A stretch of 9,418 nt of DNA from DATKWD01 sp035529695 (GTDB lineage: Bacteria > Actinomycetota > Acidimicrobiia > Acidimicrobiales > Salinilacustritrichaceae). Each line of letters starts with the position of its first letter. Position 1 is the first letter of the stretch. Below are positions 1 through 6,731 of this stretch, one piece after another. A model generated the notes under the pieces. The model made no database searches, was not told where the DNA came from, and saw only the letters and a program-made list of their open reading frames with translations. The stretch is taken from the NCBI GenBank assembly GCA_035529695.1, contig DATKWD010000024.1, positions 1-9,418 of the forward strand, read 5' to 3'. Made by a program: the position numbers and the translations under genes.

Positions 1-133
1 TCGGGTCGGTGGCCGCGACCCCTCGGTCGCTCACGTGGTCGGTCCATGTCGAGCCGTCCCAGTATCGGAGCTCGTGGCGACCTGTGGGATCGGGGTTCCA
101 GCCGGCGTCTGTCACGTCTTGGACGCTAGTCAT
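1..133 (-). CDS. DUF2510 domain protein, N-terminal part (runs off the left edge)
   Basis: Reading the minus strand from the ATG at 133-131 gives 44 open codons to the window edge. After a short polar start (MTSVQDVTDAGW) comes the DUF2510 signature: G-W-N-P-D-P-T-G-R-H-E-L-R-Y-W, then D-G-S-T-W-T-D-H-V, with the typical Trp, Asp-Pro, Gly-Arg-x-Glu and Tyr-Trp-Asp-Gly landmarks. DUF2510 is a short Trp-rich domain of unknown function, common at the N-terminus of actinobacterial membrane or secreted proteins, where it usually precedes transmembrane segments or another domain. The rest of this protein lies outside the window, so its function cannot be given. It is divergent from the DUF512 gene at 255. 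Only a weak GGGA lies just upstream of the start. The domain call is firm because the motif spans most of the visible residues. Confidence 0.85.
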   Translation of the reverse strand, partial: MTSVQDVTDAGWNPDPTGRHELRYWDGSTWTDHVSDRGVAATDP

Positions 134-211
134 TGATCCCACAGCACGACCGACAGGCGCAGAACCACCGACCACAGTGCGGGGGCACGGTCGCGGCCTC
201 GCCTCGCTTCA

Positions 212-229
212 CGGTGGGGGAACCCACCG
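212..229. promoter_or_regulatory. Inverted repeat, candidate operator
   Basis: Perfect 7-bp arms CGGTGGG (212-218) and CCCACCG (223-229) flank a 4-base GGAA centre. It lies between two divergent genes, so it cannot terminate either of them. It covers the position where the -35 element would sit for the TACACT box at 240-245. That placement suggests a repressor or activator site for the DUF512-der unit, by inference only. Confidence 0.45.
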
Positions 230-239
230 ACTCCGCCCG

Positions 240-245
240 TACACT
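240..245 (+). promoter_or_regulatory. Candidate -10 box for the DUF512-der unit
   Basis: TACACT fits the TANNNT -10 pattern of primary sigma factors. It ends 9 bases before the ATG at 255, which would place transcription start within about 3-4 bases of the start codon. No Shine-Dalgarno sequence precedes the ATG, so a leaderless or nearly leaderless mRNA, common in actinobacteria, is the simplest reading. There is no clear -35 consensus; the inverted repeat at 212-229 occupies that place. Confidence 0.5.
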
Positions 246-254
246 TGATCGGTC

Positions 255-1619
255 ATGTCCGCGCCCCGTGTTCTCGCCGTCGCCGGCGACTCGCCCGCCG
301 CGCGGGCAGGGCTCATCGCGGGCGACGAAGTTGCCGTGGTGAACGGCGCCGTCCCGCGGGACGTTCTCGAGTGGCAGCAGCTCACCGAGCCCGAGACGGT
401 CGAGCTCGACGTCATGCGGGGCGGCCTCGAGATCACCGTCTCGGTCCACAAGCAGCACGGTGAACCGCTCGGGGCGGAGATCCACAGCTCGGTCTTCGAC
501 CGTGTCCGGACGTGCGACAACCACTGCGCGTTCTGCTTCATCTACCAACTTCCCGCCGGCATGCGGAAGAGCCTGTCGCTCAAGGACGACGACTACCGAC
601 TGTCCTTTCTCTACGGCAACTTCACGACGCTCACTCGGTTCACCGAAGCCGATCTCGAGCGGGTCGTGGCCGAGCGGTTGAGCCCGCTGAACGTCAGCAT
701 CCACGCCACCGATCCGGTCGTTCGCAGCCGCATGCTCCGCAACGATCGCGGTGGCACCAGCCTCCGCTGGCTCAGCGCCATGCTCGATGCCGGGATCGAG
801 GTCCACGGGCAGGTCGTGGTGTGCCCAGGCATCAACGACGGCGATGTGCTCGACGACACCCTGGCAGGCGTCCTGGACCAGTACTCCGAACTGGCGTCGC
901 TGTGCGTGGTCCCGCTGGGTGTCAGCGACCACTCGAACGAGCCCGAGATGAGGCACCATCAGCCCTCGGATGCCTGTGCGGTGATCGACGCCGTGGAGGA
1001 CTGGCAGGGCGTCTACGAGGCGGTGCTGGGCCGACGGTTGGTCTTCGCCGCCGACGAGTACTACCTGCTCGCCGGGCGCGCGTTCCCGCAGGCCGAGGCG
1101 TACGAGGGCTTCCCGATGCACGAAGACGGCATCGGCATGGCGCGGACCTTCGAGATCGAGTTCGAGGGTGGATCCGACGAAGCGACGCGGCCGAAGAGTG
1201 GCTTCTTCGCCGCAGTCGACGGGGCACCGGCCGAGGGGTATCGAGCCGAACGCACCGGAGCCACCCCGGTGATGCTGCGAGCCCGGTCGAATGCGCCGAT
1301 CGGGATCCTCACGGCGCCGTATGGCGCAGCGGTCCTCGGGCCGATCCTCGAGCGTCTCGAACGCGACGACGTGCGCATCGTCGAAGTCCAGAACCGGTTC
1401 TTCGGCGGCAACATCGCCGTCACCGGCCTCATGGTCGGCACCGATCTCATCCGGGTGCTGAACGAGCAGCCTCGCGGCCATCGGTATCTCCTCCCCGACG
1501 TGTGCCTCACCGAGGGCCGCTTCCTCGATGACCTGACACCGGCCGACCTGCCACAACCGGTCGAGGTCGTCAGCACCGATGGCGCAGCCCTCCGGCGGGC
1601 CATCGGGAGCTGTCGATGA
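255..1619 (+). CDS. DUF512 family protein (PDZ-like + radical-SAM-like)
   Basis: 454 residues, close to the usual length of this family. Residues about 5-66 form a PDZ-like segment (S-P-A-A-R-A-G-L-x-x-G-D at 13-24). It is followed by a Cys-x3-Cys-x2-Cys cluster at Cys87, Cys91 and Cys94, the arrangement that binds the 4Fe-4S cluster in radical SAM enzymes, then a TIM-barrel-like region and the C-terminal DUF512 domain. The family is annotated as a putative iron-sulfur or radical SAM enzyme, but I know of no established reaction. It probably acts in the cytoplasm, as no signal or membrane segment is seen. The ATG at 255 starts exactly at the PDZ-like segment; there is no ribosome site, matching the near-leaderless promoter at 240. 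The stop overlaps the der start by four bases (ATGA), so the two genes are translationally coupled. This neighbour pair is seen in many bacteria. Confidence 0.93.
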   Translation: MSAPRVLAVAGDSPAARAGLIAGDEVAVVNGAVPRDVLEWQQLTEPETVELDVMRGGLEITVSVHKQHGEPLGAEIHSSVFDRVRTCDNHCAFCFIYQLPAGMRKSLSLKDDDYRLSFLYGNFTTLTRFTEADLERVVAERLSPLNVSIHATDPVVRSRMLRNDRGGTSLRWLSAMLDAGIEVHGQVVVCPGINDGDVLDDTLAGVLDQYSELASLCVVPLGVSDHSNEPEMRHHQPSDACAVIDAVEDWQGVYEAVLGRRLVFAADEYYLLAGRAFPQAEAYEGFPMHEDGIGMARTFEIEFEGGSDEATRPKSGFFAAVDGAPAEGYRAERTGATPVMLRARSNAPIGILTAPYGAAVLGPILERLERDDVRIVEVQNRFFGGNIAVTGLMVGTDLIRVLNEQPRGHRYLLPDVCLTEGRFLDDLTPADLPQPVEVVSTDGAALRRAIGSCR

Positions 1620-2917
1620 ATCCCGTCGTGGCGATCGTCGGCCGCCCCAACGTGGGCAAGTCGACCCTGATGAACAAGATCATCGGGAAGCGGACGGCCA
1701 TCGTCGAGCCGAAGCCGGGGGTGACCCGCGATCGCAAGGAAGAGCCCGCCGAGTGGCAGGGCCGGGCGTTCACGATCGTCGACACGGGCGGTTGGTTGCC
1801 CGGTGGCGACGCCCTCGACGAAAAGGTGAGCCGTCAGAGCGAGAAGGCGATGGAGTCGGCCGACGTGGTGCTGTTCGTCGTCGATGTCACGAGCGGTGTC
1901 AGCGAAGACGACGCAAGCGCGGCTGCGGTGCTGCGGAAGATGTCTCGGCCGACGCTGCTGGTCGCCAACAAGGTCGACGATTCGCGCCACGAGTCGCTCA
2001 TGTGGGAGTTCCTTCAGCTCGGGCTCGGCGACCCCATGCCGGTCTCGGCGATCCACGGCAACGGCACCGGTGATCTGCTCGACGCCGTCGTGGCCCACTT
2101 CGAGGCCGAAGCGGAGGTCGACGAGTCGCTGACCGACGCCGACGACCGCACGGTGTCGGTTTCGATCGTCGGACGCCCGAACGTGGGCAAATCGACATTG
2201 TTCAACCGCCTCACCGGCGATGACCGTGCCGTCGTCCACGACCTGCCCGGTACGACCCGCGACTCGATCGACACCGTCGTCGAGACCGAGGCCGGCACGC
2301 TCCGCTTCGTCGACACCGCCGGCATGCGACGCCGGGCGAGGGTCGACGACGGCACCGAGTTCTACTCGGTCGTTCGGGCGCTGCAGGCGGTCGACCTGTC
2401 CAACATCGCCCTGCTGGTGATCGACGCCACGGTCGGGGTGACGGCCCAGGATGCGCGGCTCGCCGAGCGAGTCGATGCAGCGGGGTGCCCCGTCGTCGTC
2501 TTGCTGAACAAGTGGGAGCTGCTCGACGCGACCCAGCGAGCCGACGTCGAGTTCCAGCTCGACCAGCGTCTGCACTTCGTGGGCGATGCGCCGGTGCTCA
2601 AGATCAGTGCGCTGACCGGCAAGGGAGTTTCGAAGCTCTTTCCGGTGCTCGTCGGCACGATCGACGAGTACCAGCGACGCGTTCCGACCCACAAGGTCAA
2701 CGAGGTCCTCCGTGCGGCCCAGCAGGCGCAACCCGCACCTGCTGGGGCGAGGGTGATGTACGGCCTCCAAGGCGCCACCGATCCGCCGACGTTCACCCTC
2801 TTCGCCAATCGAGACCTGCCCAAGACCTACGTCCGCTACCTCGAACGGAGCCTTCGCGAGGCGTTCGATCTGGGTACGGTCCCGGTCAAGGTGCGTATTC
2901 GGCGCCGCTCGGCCTGA
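1616..2917 (+). CDS. der: Ribosome-assembly GTPase Der (EngA)
   Basis: 433 residues, the normal size for Der, an essential double-GTPase that matures the 50S ribosomal subunit. GTPase domain 1 has the P-loop G-R-P-N-V-G-K-S-T at residues 9-17, DTGG at 56-59 and NKVD at 118-121. Domain 2 has a second G-R-P-N-V-G-K-S-T at 186-194, the PGTTRD switch segment, DTAG at 233-236 and NKWE at 298-301. The last ~80 residues are the KH-like RNA-binding domain. The only departure from consensus is Glu301, where the domain 2 NKxD motif normally ends in Asp. This is a conservative change and probably no loss of function. The start is supported by GGGAG six bases upstream and by the 4-base overlap with the DUF512 gene. 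After the stop there are 81 bases without an obvious terminator hairpin. Confidence 0.98.
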   Translation: MNPVVAIVGRPNVGKSTLMNKIIGKRTAIVEPKPGVTRDRKEEPAEWQGRAFTIVDTGGWLPGGDALDEKVSRQSEKAMESADVVLFVVDVTSGVSEDDASAAAVLRKMSRPTLLVANKVDDSRHESLMWEFLQLGLGDPMPVSAIHGNGTGDLLDAVVAHFEAEAEVDESLTDADDRTVSVSIVGRPNVGKSTLFNRLTGDDRAVVHDLPGTTRDSIDTVVETEAGTLRFVDTAGMRRRARVDDGTEFYSVVRALQAVDLSNIALLVIDATVGVTAQDARLAERVDAAGCPVVVLLNKWELLDATQRADVEFQLDQRLHFVGDAPVLKISALTGKGVSKLFPVLVGTIDEYQRRVPTHKVNEVLRAAQQAQPAPAGARVMYGLQGATDPPTFTLFANRDLPKTYVRYLERSLREAFDLGTVPVKVRIRRRSA

Positions 2918-2981
2918 TTCGGTCGGCCTCTCGAAACCTGATCGGCACGTCGAAGTCGCAGGTCTGCAACTCGCTCGGCAC

Positions 2982-2987
2982 TATTCT
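2982..2987 (+). promoter_or_regulatory. Candidate -10 box for the phosphatase operon
   Basis: TATTCT sits 11 bases before the ATG at 2999, in the 81-base gap after der. The predicted transcript start would be about 5 bases from the start codon, and there is no Shine-Dalgarno sequence, so the mRNA would be nearly leaderless, as for the DUF512 gene. No good -35 is seen. A small imperfect repeat, GCAG-GT-CTGC at 2958-2967, lies where it would be. Confidence 0.45.
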
Positions 2988-2998
2988 TCGCACCGCAG

Positions 2999-4078
2999 AT
3001 GGAAACCCCTCTACTCGCCCTGGTCGCGGTCGCGTGCGCCGTGGCCGCCGTCGTCTGGGGCCGGTCGGCGCGCCGGCTGCAACGGGTGTGGCAGCGCGTG
3101 GAGGGTGAGTTCGGCGCTGACTCCGACGTGACCGTGCTCGCGCGATCCTCGTTCCGCAAGGAAGTCCATGCCACCACCCTCTACACGGTTCTGGCCATCG
3201 CCTCCGCGACGACGGCGGTGTCCAGTGCGCCTCAAGCCGATGTGTTCTTCGCGTTCGTGCTCGTGCCGGTGGTGATCTCGATCGTCTTCGGGCAGGACTT
3301 CATCAACGAGGCGCGGCTCGCCGAGGAGCGGTCGAAGATCGAGCGTCGCGCCGAAGAGGTGCTGTCGCAGGACGAACTCGCGCCTCGTGCCTGGGCTGAG
3401 CGCCTGGCCCCCGACGAACTCCCCGAATTCCCCGGGTTCGAACTCGGGCGGGTCTACCAGGCGGGTACCGGCTTCATGGCCGGCGACTTCTACGACGTGT
3501 TCCGCGTCGGTAAGCATCGGATCGCGGCCGTCATCGGTGATGTCACGGGCCACGGGATCGAGCCATCGATCACTGCATTCCAGGGCAAGTACCTCTTGCG
3601 GGTCTTCCTGCGTCAGTTCCGCGATCCGGCACAAGCGCTCGAGGAGCTGAACAACCAGATGTCCGGGCTCGATCGGATGGAGGAGTTCATTTCGCTGTGC
3701 GTGATCGTGTTCGACACCGAGGCGGGCACCCTCCGGGTCGCGAGCGCCGGACACCCGCCCGCGTGGCTCTGGCATGACCGCGAGGTGAGGCCGCTGCAAG
3801 CAACCGGTCCGCTGCTCATGCTCGACCCGAAGGGCTCGTACTACTCCCGCGAGATCGACCTCGATCGAGGCGATCTGGTGGTGCTGTACACCGACGGGCT
3901 CGCCGAGGCCCGCGATGGCGACCAGCTGTTCGGGGAGGACCGGATCGCCAACGCGATTCGCAAGGACCCCGGCGTCGCGCCCGACGTGCTCTGCAAGTCG
4001 TTGCTCGAGGCTGCACGAGATTTCGCGAGCAGCCCGTTGTCCGACGATGTCGCCATCGTCGCCATCCGCAGGACCTGA
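2999..4078 (+). CDS. Membrane-anchored SpoIIE/PP2C-type serine phosphatase
   Basis: 359 residues. A hydrophobic segment at 5-21, then two more at about 61-77 and 82-98, anchor the protein. A charged helical linker at 100-125 (many Glu/Arg, possible coiled coil) leads into a PPM-type (SpoIIE/RsbU-like) phosphatase domain from about 145 to the end. All four acidic metal-binding landmarks are present: GDFYD (Asp163), GDVTGHG (Asp181), YTDG (Asp299) and the C-terminal DD pair (349-350), so catalysis should be intact. RsbU-type enzymes typically dephosphorylate anti-anti-sigma (STAS) proteins in partner-switching cascades. No STAS protein or anti-sigma kinase is encoded nearby, so the target is unknown. 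No PAS, GAF or HAMP sensor domain is recognisable; the membrane part may be the input. It is the first gene of a four-gene unit, and the next gene starts one base after its stop. Confidence 0.92.
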   Translation: METPLLALVAVACAVAAVVWGRSARRLQRVWQRVEGEFGADSDVTVLARSSFRKEVHATTLYTVLAIASATTAVSSAPQADVFFAFVLVPVVISIVFGQDFINEARLAEERSKIERRAEEVLSQDELAPRAWAERLAPDELPEFPGFELGRVYQAGTGFMAGDFYDVFRVGKHRIAAVIGDVTGHGIEPSITAFQGKYLLRVFLRQFRDPAQALEELNNQMSGLDRMEEFISLCVIVFDTEAGTLRVASAGHPPAWLWHDREVRPLQATGPLLMLDPKGSYYSREIDLDRGDLVVLYTDGLAEARDGDQLFGEDRIANAIRKDPGVAPDVLCKSLLEAARDFASSPLSDDVAIVAIRRT

Positions 4079-4079
4079 A

Positions 4080-5603
4080 GTGGACGCAGAAGAGCTCGCG
4101 AAGCGGACCGAGCGCGCCCTCGCCGGCAACCTCGAGCGTGGTGCACCGAAGCTGGCCCAACAGCACAAGATGTTCGTCCGTGACCGCATCGCCCTGCTGA
4201 TCGACGAAGGCTCCTTCGTCGAGGACGGTCTCCTGGCCAACACCCTGGCAACCGATCTCCCCGCCGACGGTGTGGTGACGGGCACCGGCTCCATCGACGA
4301 GCGCCCCGTCTGCATCGTCGCCAACGATCCGACCGTGAAGGCGGGATCGTGGGGCGCCCGGACCGTCGAGAAGATGATCCGGACCACCGAGTACGCACTG
4401 ACCAACGAGCTGCCCATCTTCTGGTTGGTCGACTCGGCGGGCGCCCGGATCACCGATCAGGTCGAGTTGTTCCCCGGCCGACGTGGTGCCGGGCGCATCT
4501 TCAACAACCAGATCCGCCTGTCCGGCCGTGTCCCGCAGATCTGCTGCCTGTTCGGTCCCAGCGCTGCCGGTGGCGCCTACATCCCGAGTTTCTGCGACGT
4601 GATCTTCATGGTCGAGGGCAATGCCTCGATGTACCTCGGGTCGCCCCGGATGGCCGAGATGGTGATCGGCGAACAAACAACTCTCGAGGAGATGGGCGGC
4701 GCACGCATGCACGCCACCGTGTCCGGCTGCGGCGACAACCTCGCCGTCGACGACGAAGACGCGCTCGACCAGGCTGGGGCCTACTTCTCGTACCTGCCGA
4801 GCCGTTGGAGCGACGAGCCCCCCGAGTACGCGCCGGTCCCACCGGCCCACGAGCTGGACGCGTCGATGGTGCCGGCGGACGAATCGGTGGCTTTCGACAT
4901 GTACGCCGTGATCGACTCGATCATCGATGCCGAGAGCTTCTTCGAGATCAAGCCGCTGTTCGCACCCGAGCTCATCACCGGCCTGGGCCGGATCGACGGG
5001 CGCTCAGTCGGTGTGGTCGCGAACGACCCCTCGAACAAGGGCGGAGTCCTGTTCACCGACAGCGCAGACAAGGCGGCCCGATTCATCTGGCTGTGCGATG
5101 CGTTCAACATCCCGCTGCTGTTCCTCGCCGACGTACCCGGCTTCATGGTGGGAACGCAGGTGGAGCGCGAGGGGATCATTCGGCACGGAGCCAAGATGGT
5201 CACCGCAGTCACCGAAGCCACGGTGCCGAAGGTGTCGGTCATCGTCCGCAAGGCCTACGGAGCCGGGCTGTACGCGATGGCCGGTCCCGGGTTCGATCCT
5301 GAGGCCACGATCGCACTTCCGACCGCCCGGATCGCGGTGATGGGCCCCGAAGCAGCCGTCAACGCCGTCTTCGCGAACAAGATCGCGGAGATCGACGATC
5401 CGGACGCACGGAACGCGTTCATCGACGAGCAGCGTCGGATCTACACCGACGACGTCGACCTCTCTCGCCTCGCGTCAGAGATGGTCATCGACGCGGTGGT
5501 CGACTTCGGTGACCTGCGGACACAGGTCGTCGCCCGCTTGAGACACGGCCGCACCAAGAACCGTCACTTCTCGCGGCGCCGTCACGGCGTCCCGCCGGTA
5601 TGA
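4080..5603 (+). CDS. Acyl-CoA carboxylase, carboxyltransferase (beta) subunit
   Basis: 507 residues from the GTG at 4080, a typical length for PccB/AccD-type subunits, which transfer CO2 from carboxybiotin to an acyl-CoA. I chose this start because AGGA lies six bases upstream (4070-4073) and the stop of the phosphatase gene ends one base before it; the frame is open further left only as an overlap. The N-terminal crotonase-like half carries G-P-S-A-A-G-G-A-Y at 159-167 (Gly-Gly oxyanion hole). The C-terminal half carries DVPGF at 351-355 followed by MVGTQVEREG and A-Y-G-A-G-L-Y-A-M around 392-400. In propionyl-CoA carboxylases the residue after this Tyr is usually Asp; here it is Ala399, which argues against a strict propionyl-CoA enzyme. 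The lyase-like neighbour suggests methylcrotonyl-CoA, by inference. The biotin carboxylase partner is not in the window. The last ~20 residues form an Arg/Lys-rich tail. Confidence 0.93.
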   Translation: MDAEELAKRTERALAGNLERGAPKLAQQHKMFVRDRIALLIDEGSFVEDGLLANTLATDLPADGVVTGTGSIDERPVCIVANDPTVKAGSWGARTVEKMIRTTEYALTNELPIFWLVDSAGARITDQVELFPGRRGAGRIFNNQIRLSGRVPQICCLFGPSAAGGAYIPSFCDVIFMVEGNASMYLGSPRMAEMVIGEQTTLEEMGGARMHATVSGCGDNLAVDDEDALDQAGAYFSYLPSRWSDEPPEYAPVPPAHELDASMVPADESVAFDMYAVIDSIIDAESFFEIKPLFAPELITGLGRIDGRSVGVVANDPSNKGGVLFTDSADKAARFIWLCDAFNIPLLFLADVPGFMVGTQVEREGIIRHGAKMVTAVTEATVPKVSVIVRKAYGAGLYAMAGPGFDPEATIALPTARIAVMGPEAAVNAVFANKIAEIDDPDARNAFIDEQRRIYTDDVDLSRLASEMVIDAVVDFGDLRTQVVARLRHGRTKNRHFSRRRHGVPPV

Positions 5604-6490
5604 CGGCCGATCGAGTCGTGGTCCGTGAGGTCGGGCCCCGCGACGGACTTCAACCCGAGGCGCCGATCGCGATCGCTGATCGTGTGGCACTCATCGACGC
5701 CCTCCTCGCCGCCGGTGTGACCAGCATCGAGGCGGTTGCATTCGTCTCGCCCAGTGCCGTCCCCGCGATGGCCGGCGCTGCCGAGGTCCTCGCCGAGATC
5801 GGCCGTCGCGACGGGGTGGTGATGACGGCCCTGGTCCCGAATCCCCGGGGTGCCGAGATGGCTGCGTCGACTGGTGTCGTCGACGAACTGACCGCCACGA
5901 TCTCGATCTCAGAGACCTACAACCAGCGCAACGTCCACATGTCGACCGAGGAGTCCGTCGGGGTGTTCGGCGAGATCTGCAGCTTCGGCCTCCCCGTCGA
6001 TGCGGTCGTCTCGTGTGCATTCGGTTCTCCGTACGAGGGCGACATCGCGCCCGCCGACGTTGCTTCGCTGTGCGGGCGCCTCCGCCGCGAAGGTGCGGCC
6101 CGCATCTCGCTGGCCGACACCACCGGGATGGCCACCCCGCGCCGAATCGTCGAGGTCGTCGCCGCCGTCGACGGTGACGTCGGCCTGCATCTGCACGAGA
6201 CCCGAGGGACCGGCCTCGTGAATGCCTATGCCGGCCTGGAAGTCGGGGTGCGTCGTTTCGACACGAGTGTCGGCGGTCTCGGTGGCTCGCCCTTCGCCGC
6301 CGGTGCGGCGGGCAACGTGGCCACCGAGGGTCTGGTCGCCCTCCTCGACGATCTGGGGTACGAGACCGGCATCGACGTCGACGCGATGTGCGAGGCCGCC
6401 GCCCTGGTCGGGTCGCTGCTCGGGCGTGACGTCCCCAGTCCGGTTGCCCACGCCGGACCCCGGTCGAGGCTCGCCATCGGTGAGCGCTGA
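5600..6490 (+). CDS. HMG-CoA-lyase-like enzyme with Ser for the active-site Cys
   Basis: 296 residues, full length for 3-hydroxy-3-methylglutaryl-CoA lyase, a TIM-barrel enzyme that cleaves HMG-CoA to acetyl-CoA and acetoacetate in leucine breakdown. Conserved: V-R-E-V-G-P-R-D-G-L-Q at 8-18 (Arg14 and Asp15 match human Arg41 and Asp42), Glu44 in S-I-E-A-V-A-F-V-S-P, metal ligands His197 and His199, and Asn239. The family signature reads G-G-L-G-G-S-P-F at 225-232, with Ser230 where the family has the active-site Cys (human Cys266), and His199 is followed by Glu instead of the usual Asp. The fold and metal site are therefore intact, but the substrate may differ from HMG-CoA, or activity may be reduced. 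The start ATG overlaps the carboxylase stop (ATGA) and has no ribosome site of its own, so translation is coupled. Family assignment is firm; the exact reaction is not. Confidence 0.88.
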   Translation: MTADRVVVREVGPRDGLQPEAPIAIADRVALIDALLAAGVTSIEAVAFVSPSAVPAMAGAAEVLAEIGRRDGVVMTALVPNPRGAEMAASTGVVDELTATISISETYNQRNVHMSTEESVGVFGEICSFGLPVDAVVSCAFGSPYEGDIAPADVASLCGRLRREGAARISLADTTGMATPRRIVEVVAAVDGDVGLHLHETRGTGLVNAYAGLEVGVRRFDTSVGGLGGSPFAAGAAGNVATEGLVALLDDLGYETGIDVDAMCEAAALVGSLLGRDVPSPVAHAGPRSRLAIGER

Positions 6491-6696
6491 TGCCGTACTG
6501 CGACGACTGCGATCGGTTCCTGAACCCCAGCACGCTCACCGAGGACGGGGCCTGTCCGACGTGCCACGCCGTCGTCGCAGAGACTGGCACGGCCCGCTCG
6601 GCCGCCAAGTCGCCCTGGCACTTCAAGCTGTTGGTCGCGGCGATCTGCGGCTATCTCGGCTGGCGGTTCGTGCAGTTGCTCCAGTGGCTGTTCTGA
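6490..6696 (+). CDS. Small zinc-ribbon, single-pass membrane protein
   Basis: 68 residues. Two Cys-x2-Cys knuckles (Cys4/Cys7 and Cys22/Cys25) make a compact zinc ribbon, followed by a short Ala/Ser-rich linker and one hydrophobic segment at about 46-68 that ends the protein (GYLGWRFVQLLQWLF). Expected topology is a cytoplasmic N-terminal ribbon with a C-terminal membrane anchor. The function is unknown. Its ATG shares one base with the lyase stop (TGATG), so it is translated as the last member of the phosphatase-carboxylase-lyase unit and is unlikely to be a chance frame. The tRNA gene begins 35 bases after its stop. Many actinobacterial genomes carry such tiny ribbon-plus-helix proteins in varied contexts, so it may simply be a passenger. 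Confidence 0.75.
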   Translation: MPYCDDCDRFLNPSTLTEDGACPTCHAVVAETGTARSAAKSPWHFKLLVAAICGYLGWRFVQLLQWLF

Positions 6697-6709
6697 GCGC
6701 GCAGAGCGA

Positions 6710-6715
6710 TAGGGT
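6710..6715 (+). promoter_or_regulatory. Possible -10 box for the tRNA gene
   Basis: TAGGGT fits TANNNT and lies 16 bases before the tRNA 5' end, a usable distance for a tRNA promoter. No clear -35 hexamer is found at 16-18 bases upstream, and read-through from the operon ending at 6696 is equally possible. Confidence 0.25.
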
Positions 6716-6731
6716 GTCGCCTCCGTAAGCA

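Noticed and set aside
126..1556. Long open minus-strand frame opposite the DUF512 gene, with similar long antisense frames at 1061-2770, 3011-4453, 3816-4850 and 5691-6626
   Set aside because: They lie exactly opposite well-recognised genes, give Arg/His/Asp-rich sequence without any motif, and are the expected mirror of G/C-ending codons.
3915..4079. Upstream ATG start for the carboxylase at 3915
   Set aside because: It would overlap 164 bases of the phosphatase's catalytic region and add 55 residues with no family similarity. The GTG at 4080 has a ribosome site and gives the normal family length.
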